Assembly (NCBI RefSeq): GCF_004117875.1
Contig: NZ_RAHW01000001.1
Span: 434,001 to 498,000, forward strand
Length of the DNA: 64,000 bases
DNA from: Geomonas oryzae
GTDB lineage: Bacteria > Desulfobacterota > Desulfuromonadia > Geobacterales > Geobacteraceae
Direction: 5' to 3'
Shown: piece by piece, positions 56,172-64,000 of the stretch
Position numbering within the stretch: the stretch's first letter is position 1
How the letters are laid out: each line of letters begins with the position of its first letter
The notes under the pieces: model-generated
Seen by the model: only the letters and a program-made list of their open reading frames with translations
Databases searched by the model: none
What the model was told of the DNA's origin: nothing
Program-made: the position numbers and the translations under genes

Positions 56172-56762
56172 ATGACCGAACCAACGTTCACCGCGCCGGC
56201 CATCTCGGCGGCGCTTTCCGTTCTCAAGCTCTTCCTGATCCCGGTAGGGGGCGGCATCCCCGCCGGCGTCCTGCTCGCGAAGTCGAGCGGGCTCGCCTGG
56301 CCGTTGATGGCGCTCGTCTACCTCGTCTCCGACATCATCCTCGCCGTCGTCTTCGAGCCGATCCTGCGCGTGCTCGCCCTCATCTGCGGAAAGATCCGTT
56401 TCCTGCGCCGTTTCGCAGCGGCCATGAAAGAGGCCAATGCGCGCCACGCCGCCCAATACCAGGGGACCGCGGCCGGCCCCATCGGGCTCATCCTCATCGC
56501 CTTCGGCGTCGATCCCATGACCGGACGCGCCTCGGCGCTCGCCGCAGGCCACGGCTTCGTCGCAGGCTGGGCCTTCGCCATCGCGGGAGACATGCTCTAC
56601 TTCGGCGTCATCGCCTACTCCACCCTCAGCCTCAACCGCTACATCAAGGATCCCGAGACCACCATGCTGATCATCCTCGCCCTGATGTTCCTGCTCCCCG
56701 TCGTGATACGCCGCATCCGTTCGAGACGCCCTGCTTCCGTTGCCCGGGAAGACCTCGCCTGA
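56172..56762 (+). CDS. Integral membrane protein, function unknown
   Basis: 196 residues from an ATG at 56172 that lacks a clear ribosome site; the frame opens at 56100. About five hydrophobic segments: LKLFLIPVGGGIPAGVLLA, ALVYLVSDIILAVVF, AGPIGLILIAFGV, GWAFAIAGDMLYFGVIAY and MLIILALMFLLPVV. The Gly-rich first segment loosely resembles small multidrug export proteins, but this is uncertain. No clear neighbours. Confidence 0.72.
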   Translation: MTEPTFTAPAISAALSVLKLFLIPVGGGIPAGVLLAKSSGLAWPLMALVYLVSDIILAVVFEPILRVLALICGKIRFLRRFAAAMKEANARHAAQYQGTAAGPIGLILIAFGVDPMTGRASALAAGHGFVAGWAFAIAGDMLYFGVIAYSTLSLNRYIKDPETTMLIILALMFLLPVVIRRIRSRRPASVAREDLA

Positions 56763-56861
56763 GCCCCCTCTTCCGCCGGTCCCTGCCGCCTCCTTCCTCC
56801 ACGGCGTAAAATAATCGGCGGCACCGGTTAAAATTTCCCCCTCGCAGGGTAAGCTGTTCGG

Positions 56862-57560
56862 ATGAAAAATTTCCTCCTCGAAACCGTGCTGCTACTCACC
56901 GTGCTCATCCACCCGGCGCACGCCTTCCCCCCACCGGAGCGGCTCGTCTACGACGCGACCTGGAACGGCATCAGCGCAGGGAGCGCCGTCATAGAGCTCA
57001 CCAGGGAGGACGCCGGGTTCAAGGCCGTGAACACGATCCGCTCCGCGGGCCTCGTCTCCACTATTTTCCGCATCGAAGACCGGATCGAGTCCGTCATGTC
57101 CGCGGAAGGCCGCCCGCGTATCTACCGCGCCTCGATCAACGAGGGAAGACACCATACCCGCAATGAAGTCGTTTTCGACTTCAAGGGCCTGCAAGCCGAG
57201 ACAACGGACCAGGTCAGGAACACCCGAAAGAAAGAGGCCATCACGGCCGATACCCATGACGACCTTTCATCCCTCTATTTCCTCCGCTCCCGCCCCCTTG
57301 CCCCCGGGACGAGTATCCTCTTCGACATCTACGATGGAAAACGCCTCTGGAACGCCGAGGCGCGCGTGACGAAGCGGCAACAACTGACAACACGGCAGGG
57401 GACGGTCACCGCCTTGGTGGTCGTCTCGACGCTCAAGGCGAACGGCGTCCCCTCGCCGGTCGGCGGAACCACCTTCTGGTTTTCCGACGATTCCCGCCAC
57501 ATCCCTCTGAAGATAAAGACGAAGCTCAAGGTCGGAGAGATGGTTCTCACCCTCAAATAG
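56862..57560 (+). CDS. DUF3108 domain-containing secreted protein
   Basis: 232 residues. A signal peptide (1-21, ending AHA) leads into PPERLVYDATWNGISAGSAV, typical of DUF3108. The typical EDRIESVMSAEGRPRIY and the late WFSDDSRHIPLKIKTKLKVG block are also present. The family is periplasmic or outer membrane associated, built of beta strands, and may act in envelope assembly. Function unknown. Confidence 0.88.
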   Translation: MKNFLLETVLLLTVLIHPAHAFPPPERLVYDATWNGISAGSAVIELTREDAGFKAVNTIRSAGLVSTIFRIEDRIESVMSAEGRPRIYRASINEGRHHTRNEVVFDFKGLQAETTDQVRNTRKKEAITADTHDDLSSLYFLRSRPLAPGTSILFDIYDGKRLWNAEARVTKRQQLTTRQGTVTALVVVSTLKANGVPSPVGGTTFWFSDDSRHIPLKIKTKLKVGEMVLTLK

Positions 57561-57748
57561 CCCACTCAGACAGTACTCCCGGTCCATTAATACCGTTACA
57601 TTTACCTTCCCTTTACTTTTTTCCACATTTCTGCCACATTTTTTCCCTATTTCTTTGTCACTGTAACAGCGCACGATGCGGAAGAATCCGTTTCGGCATA
57701 CCTAAGACCATGCCGCATCGAGACACGATGCACGAGCTGGGGGATTCG

Positions 57749-58654
57749 ATGAGAAGACATGTACTACAAAGTATCTTGTTGGTTACCATGCTGAGCGGGT
57801 GCGTGACCGTGCCCAACGGCCCGAGCGTCAGGGTCCTTCCGTCCAAGGGAAAGTCCTTCGAGACCTTCATGCAGGAGGATTCCACCTGCAGGAATTGGGC
57901 GCAGTCGCAGCTCGGTTCTCCGGTCCAGGAAACCTATGACCGGAACATGGCGACGAGCGCGGTCGTCGGCACCGCGGTCGGCACCGGTGCAGGAGCCGCG
58001 ATCGGGGCCGCTTCCGGGCACGCCGGAGCGGGCGCCGCGATCGGGGCCGCGACCGGCCTTCTCTTCGGCGCCGCCGCCGGTTCCGGCGCCTCGGAGGTCT
58101 ACGGTGCCGAAGCGCAGCGGCGTTACGACAACTCCTACGTCCAGTGCATGTACACCTACGGCAACCAGGTCCCGGGTGCGCGGCAGCCTGCAGCGACCCG
58201 CGTCGCGGCAGTACCGCCTCCGCCGCCGCCCGAGCCCGCTCCGATACGCGTCGTGCCTCCACCCCCTCCGGGGCCGCCCGTGGTCGCGCCACCCCCTCCG
58301 GAGCCCGTACTCGTCCCGGCGCCAGAAGAGTACGAGCAGGAGCCGCCCGAATTCATCTATTCGCCGCAGTTGAACGCCTACGTGGCGGTCGCGGTCCCCT
58401 ACGAGCTCGTCTATACCGGGAACGAGTATTACTATTACAGCGGCGGCAACTGGTTCCGCGGTCCCTACTACAACGGTCCCTGGACCTACGTTCCGAGGAC
58501 ATCCTACCCGCCGCTTTTCGTCCAGTACGAGGTGGTCAACATCCGTCACTACCGCGACGTCGAATACCGGCGCTACCGGCGTGATGTCGGCCGCTACGAC
58601 GGCCGTCTCTACCGTCCCGTCTCGCGCGGCGAGCGGTACCGTCCAAGATACTAG
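57749..58654 (+). CDS. Glycine-zipper lipoprotein with Pro-rich and Tyr-rich regions
   Basis: 301 residues from the ATG at 57749 (GGGGGA upstream). Lipobox MLSGC gives lipidation at about residue 19. Residues about 75-115 form a glycine zipper (AVGTGAGAAIGAASGHAGAG) that can insert in membranes. A run of Pro (PPPPPEPAP) and then a Tyr-rich end (NEYYYYSGGNWFRGPYYNGP) follow. It is probably a surface-exposed outer membrane lipoprotein. Terminator follows. Confidence 0.87.
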   Translation: MRRHVLQSILLVTMLSGCVTVPNGPSVRVLPSKGKSFETFMQEDSTCRNWAQSQLGSPVQETYDRNMATSAVVGTAVGTGAGAAIGAASGHAGAGAAIGAATGLLFGAAAGSGASEVYGAEAQRRYDNSYVQCMYTYGNQVPGARQPAATRVAAVPPPPPPEPAPIRVVPPPPPGPPVVAPPPPEPVLVPAPEEYEQEPPEFIYSPQLNAYVAVAVPYELVYTGNEYYYYSGGNWFRGPYYNGPWTYVPRTSYPPLFVQYEVVNIRHYRDVEYRRYRRDVGRYDGRLYRPVSRGERYRPRY

Positions 58655-58693
58655 GGGGAAAACGCCCCCCGCGTTTACTCTCTTCTAACGAAT

Positions 58694-58727
58694 AAAGGCA
58701 CCCGATGAACCGGGTGCCTTTGTTTTT
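58694..58727 (+). terminator. Terminator after glycine-zipper lipoprotein
   Basis: AAAGGCACCCG and CGGGTGCCTTT arms around GATGAAC-type loop, followed by GTTTTTT. The same GGCACCC/GGGTGCC stem is used again at 61972-62006. Confidence 0.9.
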
Positions 58728-58964
58728 TCCAGGGCGTGCATGGCGGACGAATCGCTGCCTAAGGCATACGGACTTGGCTTTTCCTCACGCAGGCATGAAA
58801 AGCCTGGGGCAAATGCCGCACAGGTTCCGAGGTCTCTGCGCTTAAAGCCCTATGATCTCGGTCGATTGCAGCAGCCACTGGTTTTAGTGCGCCGCTATGT
58901 GCCCGAACGATAGATGAAACAACAAAAATTAAAATAAACGCAGCAAAGGGGCATAAAGGTTGCT

Positions 58965-59022
58965 CCTGTGTTCCAGTTTCGGCGCCGCGTCACGCGGCGA
59001 CTGAGGCAAATAAAGACACAGG
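58965..59022 (+). promoter_or_regulatory. 5' leader stem-loop overlapping the ribosome binding site
   Basis: CCTGTGT (58965-58971) pairs with ACACAGG (59016-59022), enclosing CAGT/ACTG and a GCCGCG-TCA-CGCGGC hairpin (58984-58998). The closing strand uses the first three bases of the AGGAGG site at 59020-59025, so folding could limit translation. Confidence 0.5.
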
Positions 59023-59031
59023 AGGTAATGG

Positions 59032-59940
59032 ATGAAGTCAGTAAAAGAAGTCAGCGGGGGCCGACGGCCGGTTCGTTTGGCGGCAGCTCTCATTCTTGCG
59101 GCGACGGTCTTTTCGACCACGATGATCGGCTCCGCAAACGCTGTGACCGCCGGTGTCACCTGGAGCACACAGGGTGACTTCGAGAACAACGAATCCACCA
59201 CCGCGACTCCGACGGCACGCCAGGAGATCGACACCGCCTCGGCTCCGGGGTCGGTGCAGCTCGGCCCCAAGCAGTTGCGCAACAATGGGGCCATTTTCAG
59301 GAACAACCGTTCCTCGTCTTCGACCGCCCAAGCGATCAACCCGACAACCAATCGCGTTTACACCGTGGGCGACCAGACCGTGAGCGTGCTCGACGCCTCT
59401 ACCAACGAAACCATCGGCTTCATTCCGATGGTCCAAACACCGGGCGCACTGCTGATCAGCACGCGGACAAACAAGCTCTACGCCATGAACGGAAGCACCA
59501 TCTGGGTCTACGACCTTAACACCAACGAATACCTGAAAACCATCCCCCTCACCGACCCCATAACGGGTTCCATCTATAACTCCGATGCCGAAAAGGTCTA
59601 CCTGACGCATGAAAACGGCACCATGTCCGTGATCGACGGGGCCGTGGACGAGGTAGCAGCGAAGGTGACCGTCGGCGTTTCACCGGCAGGCGGGGTGTAC
59701 AACACTGCCGATAAAAAGGTGTACGTCCTGAACGACCACGACATCTCCATCGTGGACGGCGGCAGCAATGAGATCGTGGGCACCATCACCGTCAACGATG
59801 CCGCTTCAACGTCCAAACTGGTCAATGCAACTGTCAACGCCACCGGGAGCAAGATATACGCGGTTTGCGGTGCCGACTTGCAAGTGATCGACGTTGCCGC
59901 CCGAAAACCCATCACCAAGCTCACCTGGGCGCCTGGATGA
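59032..59940 (+). CDS. Secreted beta-propeller protein, N-terminal part (frame broken)
   Basis: 302 residues up to a stop at 59938-59940. A signal peptide (about 1-38, ending NA) is followed by YncE/NHL-like repeats: NRVYTVGDQTVSVLDASTN, KKVYVLNDHDISIVDGGSN and SKIYAVCGADLQVIDV, each about 42 residues. The last repeat stops halfway. The rest of it continues in another frame (see next entry). Adding one C after ACC near 59925 (ACC-CTG-GGC) restores KLTLGAWMTFPL, so a single gene of about 975 residues has lost one base. AGGAGG precedes the ATG. Confidence 0.82.
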   Translation: MKSVKEVSGGRRPVRLAAALILAATVFSTTMIGSANAVTAGVTWSTQGDFENNESTTATPTARQEIDTASAPGSVQLGPKQLRNNGAIFRNNRSSSSTAQAINPTTNRVYTVGDQTVSVLDASTNETIGFIPMVQTPGALLISTRTNKLYAMNGSTIWVYDLNTNEYLKTIPLTDPITGSIYNSDAEKVYLTHENGTMSVIDGAVDEVAAKVTVGVSPAGGVYNTADKKVYVLNDHDISIVDGGSNEIVGTITVNDAASTSKLVNATVNATGSKIYAVCGADLQVIDVAARKPITKLTWAPG

Positions 59941-61955
59941 CCTTCCCGCTCAACGTGACCTACGACAGCCTCCACAACAAAATTTACGTTTCCATCGTGT
60001 ACGGCCAAAAGATCACGGTGATAAACGCCGCCAACGATACGGTCCTGAAAACGATTCCTTACGACACGTCTTATGTCAACGTCAACCTGGCATGCAGCGC
60101 AACAAGCGGTCGCCTCTATGCAGCTGAATACATCATCGACACCGCCACGGACACCATCGTCGCGAAGCAGAAAAACCTTGCCGCCAGGACCGTCGTCCAC
60201 GACCCGCAAGGCAACAAACTCTACGCGATGAGCGACGAACTTCTGGTCATCAACACCCTCACAGGGAAGATGGAGAAGGTCGTCAAGATAAAGAACCCGT
60301 ACCTCGCCGTCGTCAATCCCAACGGCAAGAAACTCTTTGTACTGGAGGAAGCCCGTAACTACGTGTCCATCGTGGACACCACGACCTACGAGATCGTCTC
60401 ACGCGTGGCGCTTCCAAGCAACTACGCCGAGGGGATCTACAACTCCGTCAGCGACAAGGTCTACTTCTTTCAGACCGGGAGCATAGCGGGAACCATCCTC
60501 GACGGGGAGACGGGGGTCCAAGTCAGCTCATTTTACTCCAGCTATTATTCGGACGGCAAAGCGGTCTTCCAACCCGCGACCAATAAGATCTATGTCGGGG
60601 GCTGGGCGCTGGACTGTGCAACGAACACCGTCCTCGGCACCGTTCCTGTCAAGGGCCGGGGCACCGCCGCCCCCGACAGCCCCCTCATCTACTTCCCCTA
60701 TAACGGCATCACCGTCTTCGACTCCGCCACCGACCAGGTGGTGGCAAACTTCGGGTCCACGCTCGCCGGCAAGGAAAATTTCGAGCGCGTCGCCTACGAT
60801 GCCGCCGGTAACCGCCTGATTGCCGTAAACGACACCATGGCCTACGTCCTGGATGCGACGTCCGGCGCCGTTCTCAATACGCTGCCCCTTCCAAGTACCG
60901 GGGTTTCGCAGGCCTTCTTCAACGACAGCAACAAAAAGACCCTCGTCTTCAGGATGTTCTTAGGGTATTCGACCATAGGCGGTGTCTGCGACCTCAGTGA
61001 TTACGCAACACGCGGGATTATCGGAGGGGACGCCGCCGAGGTGGCCCTGCGCGTCGATACCCATGACATCACCGGGGGGGCGACGCTCTTCGATGCCTAC
61101 AGCCTCCGCTACAGCTACGAGAAACTGATGCCCGGTCAGCACATCCGCTTCCGTGTCAGAAGCGCCGCCACCCAGGAAGGGCTCGCCGCCGCGAAATACG
61201 TCGGCCCGGACGGGACCGCCGCCACCTGGTACGACGAAACCGCTTCGGGTGCGCTGACCAACGCCGAAGGGACTGAAACGGTGATCCCCCTTTTCGCCAT
61301 GGGGACCCAGGCAGGCAGGTTCATCGAGATAGAGACCGCACTCACCGCCAACGGGCTGAGCCCCAGGCTGGACGAGGTGAAACTCGAACTCTCCGCGGTC
61401 GCCTCACCGACATCGGCCTCGCTGCAGCAGCTCGACGAAGCGGGCGCGCCGGTCTTGAAGCCGATCAAAGACGCGACGGTCTCCTTCCGTGTCTCAGGCA
61501 TCCCGGCCGGCTATTTCGCCCAGTTTGAAATCCGCCCGAAGGGAACCCCCTTCACCGGTGAGTCGACCGCAACGGGAGGTGCTGCCGATGCTTCCGGCAA
61601 CAGCACCGCAGCCGTCGCGCTCCCCGAGGGAGAATATCAGTGGCAGGCACGCCTCGCCCTGAACGCCGACAGCTGGACGGCGTGGACCCAGTTCCCGGGC
61701 GCACTCACCATCGACAGGACGCCCCCCGCCATGGGGATCAAAGGGCACACCATCATGGGGACCCTAGAGGCGGGCGCCAGAGTGACGGTGATGGCCGCCG
61801 CACCGCTCATCGTGGAACCGGTACAGTACCCGACCGCCACTACGTGGCACTGCACCGTCTCCAACCTTGCCCCCGGCGTCAACCAGGTCGTGGTGACGGT
61901 GAGCGACGAGGCGGGGAACCTGACTTACACTACGCTCCTTCTGAGCGGCTACTAG
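59936..61955 (+). CDS. Secreted beta-propeller protein, C-terminal part (frame broken)
   Basis: Continues the propeller (NKIYVSIVYGQKITVINAAN, NKIYVGGWALDCATNTVLG) to about 60970, followed by beta-sandwich modules: one near 61070-61380 (DAYSLRYSYEKLMPGQHIRF) and two fibronectin/Big-like repeats at the end. The first possible start is ATG 59936, which overlaps the upstream stop as ATGA. Without the upstream part there is no signal peptide, so independent function is unlikely. A sequencing error is possible. Confidence 0.8.
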
Positions 61956-61971
61956 ACCGCGACACTCGAAC

Positions 61972-62006
61972 AAAAAAAGGCACCCGGTTTCCCGGGTGCC
62001 TTTTTC
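61972..62006. terminator. Bidirectional terminator
   Basis: Stem GGCACCCGG/CCGGGTGCC with seven A before and TTTTT after, between the propeller gene and the convergent double rhodanese gene. Confidence 0.92.
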
Positions 62007-62012
62007 TCGGAC

Positions 62013-63035
62013 CTACTTCGTCTTCTCCCCCTCCACGGGGTAGTTGTTGTCCTGCCCGAGACTCAGCAGAAATCCCTTCATCTTGCCGAGCCCCTCCGTG
62101 GTGTCGTTCCATCCCATGGTACCAAAGCGCAGATCGTAGGCGTCGTACCCCAGCTGGTTCAGCATGAGGGTGACCGCCGCCCCGATGTGCCCTATGTAGC
62201 AGACCACGACGATCTTCCGGTCCGTCGGCAGCTTCCCGAGGCTCTCCTTGGTTGCGACCTGGGAGAAGGGGATGTTGACCGCGCCGGGAACATGCCCCAT
62301 GGCGTAGTCCTCCGGGCGCTGGATGCTGACGATGAATACCCCCTTGCCCCCGTCTTTGGCCGACTCCCGGTAAAGCTCGGCGCGGTCCATGAAGAAAGGC
62401 TTGCCGGAGGCAAGCACCGCTTTGGTCCGCTCGGTGATGAGCTCGTCCCCCCCGGCCCCCTTACCCGGAACCGCGGGGATCTTCCCGCCGGGTGCCGCTT
62501 CCGCGTTCACGCTGCTCACCGGGTAACCGGCCGAAGCCGTGTAAGGTGCCGCCGATTGGGCGCGGTTCCAGTGGCTTAGCCCCATGGGCATGGTGGTGGC
62601 GCGGTACCCCAGCTGGTTGAAGTAAAGCGACGCAACCATGGAACGGTGTCCGTCGTCGCAGGTCAACACGATCATCTTGTCGCGCGGCAACAAGGCCAGG
62701 GATTTCCCTTCCGTGATCTCCTCGAACGGGATGTTCACCGCACCCGGCACGTGCCCCTTGGCGAACTCGGCGCGGGGCTGCAGGCTCACGATGAAATACC
62801 CCTGCTCGTGGTCTTTCACGACATCCTCGTACACGTTCTCAGCCGTCATGAACGGCGGAGCCGCAAAGAAAGCGGTGCTCCTCTTCAGGATCTCCTCCGA
62901 CGACCGGGCTGATGCCGTCGCCTGCTCCGACTGTTCCCGGCTCTGCGCCCCGCCCGCACCGGCCCATGCCGGGACGGCAAGACAGACCAGCAGGACCGCC
63001 ATACGGGTGATCGATCTGCAGTTACTGAACCTCAT
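62013..63035 (-). CDS. Secreted tandem rhodanese protein
   Basis: 340 residues from the ATG at 63035 (AAGGAG upstream). A signal peptide (1-26, ending AWA) leads to two rhodanese domains. Domain 1 has GHVPGAVNIPFEEI and the active loop LTCDDGHRSMVAS; domain 2 has GHVPGAVNIPFSQV and VCYIGHIGAAVT. Both active Cys are kept, so neither domain is a dead regulatory copy. The domains are about 50% alike, indicating duplication. Periplasmic sulfur transfer is likely. The PAS-LytTR gene lies 104 bases upstream on the same strand. Confidence 0.9.
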   Translation of the reverse strand: MRFSNCRSITRMAVLLVCLAVPAWAGAGGAQSREQSEQATASARSSEEILKRSTAFFAAPPFMTAENVYEDVVKDHEQGYFIVSLQPRAEFAKGHVPGAVNIPFEEITEGKSLALLPRDKMIVLTCDDGHRSMVASLYFNQLGYRATTMPMGLSHWNRAQSAAPYTASAGYPVSSVNAEAAPGGKIPAVPGKGAGGDELITERTKAVLASGKPFFMDRAELYRESAKDGGKGVFIVSIQRPEDYAMGHVPGAVNIPFSQVATKESLGKLPTDRKIVVVCYIGHIGAAVTLMLNQLGYDAYDLRFGTMGWNDTTEGLGKMKGFLLSLGQDNNYPVEGEKTK

Positions 63036-63139
63036 AGCATTTCTCCTTCGAACAGAAAATGTCCCCATACAGGGCAACGCCGTTGCCGCGCACTATCCCA
63101 CTTAGCTTCCGGAGGCTCAAGGAGAACTTGATGAACGGG

Positions 63140-63877
63140 TCAATCAGAGGGACGAACGGTGATGGCGGACGAGAGCGCCTTCTTCACCGCCGGCACCAGG
63201 CGGCGGGAAACGGGGACGGCGGGGATGGCGGGATCGTGGAAGGAGACCGTCATGCGGCTCTCCCCGGCAGGCCCGATCGCCTTCACGTGCCGGAGGTTGA
63301 CCACGAAACTCTTGTGCACCTTGAGAAAATCGGCGGTGGGAAAGCGCTCCAGGACCGCCTTGAGGCTCATCAGGAGGTAAAACTTCTTGCGGGGAGTGTG
63401 GATGCGGCAGTAGTTGCCGTCGGCCTCGATCAGGTGTACCTCGTCCGCCGAGAGGAAATGGAAGGCGCCGTTTTCGTAGATCGGCATCTTTTTCAGTTCG
63501 AGGTGACCGCTTGCCGGGTTGGTGCGGGCGCCGGTCTGTTCCGAGAGATCCATGAAGGAAACCGCCCAAGCTATGGCGCTCCCCGGCACCATGAGGCGCG
63601 ACAGGCTGATCATCAGGACCTTGCCGAGGAAATCGATCACCATCGATCTCGACCTCGACTCCTGCACCCCCGACAGCTCGTTCAGGACGCCGCGAACCTT
63701 CTCCCGGCTCTTCGGAGGATGCATCTGGAACAGGTTCCGGCCCACCGGCGCCATGTCGGGACCGGCCACGCCCAGCGCATGCTCGTTCATGCCGAGCACC
63801 TCCCAATCCTCCGACAGGAGCACCAGGCCGATCTCCATGCTGCTGCCTTGCTCGCTCAGGTACTGTTCCAGTGACAT
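63140..63877 (-). CDS. PAS-LytTR transcriptional regulator (RcoM-like)
   Basis: 245 residues. An N-terminal PAS domain (about 10-115) is followed by a LytTR DNA-binding domain (about 130-240: KMPIYENGAFHFLSADEVHL, FLKVHKSFVVNLRHVKAI). This arrangement is that of RcoM, a heme-based CO sensor. The segment NLFQMHPPKSREKVR puts a His at residue 53 where RcoM has its proximal heme ligand (recalled from memory), and Met79 in SMVIDFLGKVLM falls at the RcoM distal Met position. A Cys ligand is not seen. CO dehydrogenase genes are not in the window. Confidence 0.85.
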   Translation of the reverse strand: MSLEQYLSEQGSSMEIGLVLLSEDWEVLGMNEHALGVAGPDMAPVGRNLFQMHPPKSREKVRGVLNELSGVQESRSRSMVIDFLGKVLMISLSRLMVPGSAIAWAVSFMDLSEQTGARTNPASGHLELKKMPIYENGAFHFLSADEVHLIEADGNYCRIHTPRKKFYLLMSLKAVLERFPTADFLKVHKSFVVNLRHVKAIGPAGESRMTVSFHDPAIPAVPVSRRLVPAVKKALSSAITVRPSD

Positions 63878-63943
63878 GAAGGCGACTCTAGCTCAATGTA
63901 GGCCCTTACTGCAAGAAGCAAAAAGCCGCTGGGCACCCCGCAC

Positions 63944-63958
63944 TGTTGCCGGGCAACA
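63944..63958. promoter_or_regulatory. Perfect palindrome upstream of PAS-LytTR gene
   Basis: TGTTGCC-G-GGCAACA, 7-base arms and a single central base, 67 bases before the regulator start. Possible operator; LytTR proteins usually bind direct repeats, so another regulator is equally likely. Confidence 0.4.
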
Positions 63959-64000
63959 CCCCGGCCCGCGCCTTTTCTCCCCCCTTTTCCCGCCCCTCCG

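Larger units (their letters stand above)
58655..59031. other. Intergenic region with structured leader
   Basis: 377 bases: the terminator at 58694-58727, about 230 bases with no identified feature, and the folded leader at 58965-59022 before the propeller gene. AT content rises at 58910-58945 (AAACAACAAAAATTAAAATA), a likely promoter area. Confidence 0.6.

Noticed and set aside
59860-59945. Programmed -1 ribosomal frameshift in the propeller gene
   Set aside because: No slippery heptamer of X-XXY-YYZ form is in frame here, and a single-base loss explains the break better.

Overview
The window is GC-rich, densely coded DNA from a chromosome of the Geobacter group (Desulfuromonadota/Geobacterales; Geobacter, Geomonas or Citrifermentans-like). 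The assignment rests on gene content: many PAS-rich hybrid histidine kinases, chemoreceptors, a bacteriohemerythrin, a C_GCAxxG_C_C redox protein, an acetyl-CoA:succinate-type CoA-transferase, a heme c sensor kinase and a probable selenoprotein. No rRNA, tRNA, CRISPR array, transposase or phage module was recognised, so most of the window reads as ordinary chromosome.

Layout. 1-1.4 kb: a CheY-type receiver (cut by the window edge) and a PAS histidine kinase. 1.7-9.4 kb (minus): an operon for a tripartite RND efflux pump followed by a C_GCAxxG redox protein, a DUF2892 membrane protein, a metallo-beta-lactamase-fold hydrolase and a periplasmic rhodanese, from a clear sigma70 promoter with an overlapping palindrome. 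9.6-11.7 kb: a DUF815 ATPase, a methyltransferase and a small secreted protein. 11.8-17.2 kb (minus): a complete citrate lyase operon in the order C-D-PPC-E-F-X-G, with a PPC-domain gene inserted between citD and citE and a GTATACG inverted repeat in front. 17.4-20.0 kb: a lipid A/undecaprenyl-sugar cassette (GT2, LABN protein, ArnT-like GT39). 20.1-20.4 kb: a rhodanese with an in-frame UGA that looks like selenocysteine. 20.5-25.8 kb: a FemAB-like acyltransferase, bacteriohemerythrin, a PEBP protein, a Tc-toxin-like protein and a MerR/Cys-rich copper-type module. 25.9-39.1 kb: a chemoreceptor, Fe-alcohol dehydrogenase, two hybrid kinases (one with a CxxCH heme site), a Tsx-like channel, a CZB protein and a protoglobin-membrane fusion. 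39.2-44.4 kb: a lipoprotein/outer-membrane pair and a MarR-Bcr/CflA efflux pair with matching operators. 44.5-50.8 kb: an inverted-repeat element, a 1341-residue hybrid kinase and a second chemoreceptor. 51-58.7 kb: TetR, CoA-transferase, nitroreductase, DODA-type dioxygenase, small Cys-rich proteins and envelope proteins. 59-64 kb: a beta-propeller gene broken by a one-base frameshift, a secreted double rhodanese and a PAS-LytTR regulator resembling the CO sensor RcoM.

The genes fit an anaerobic, sensory-rich lifestyle: citrate cleavage and CoA transfer for carbon use, efflux and sulfur-transfer functions for stress, and many redox or gas-sensing proteins (heme c, protoglobin, hemerythrin, possible heme PAS). 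The strongest novelty candidates are the UGA-containing rhodanese with its downstream stem-loop, the PPC protein inside the citrate lyase operon, the stand-alone MerR C-terminal-like domain beside a MerR/Cys-rich pair, and the RcoM-like regulator.
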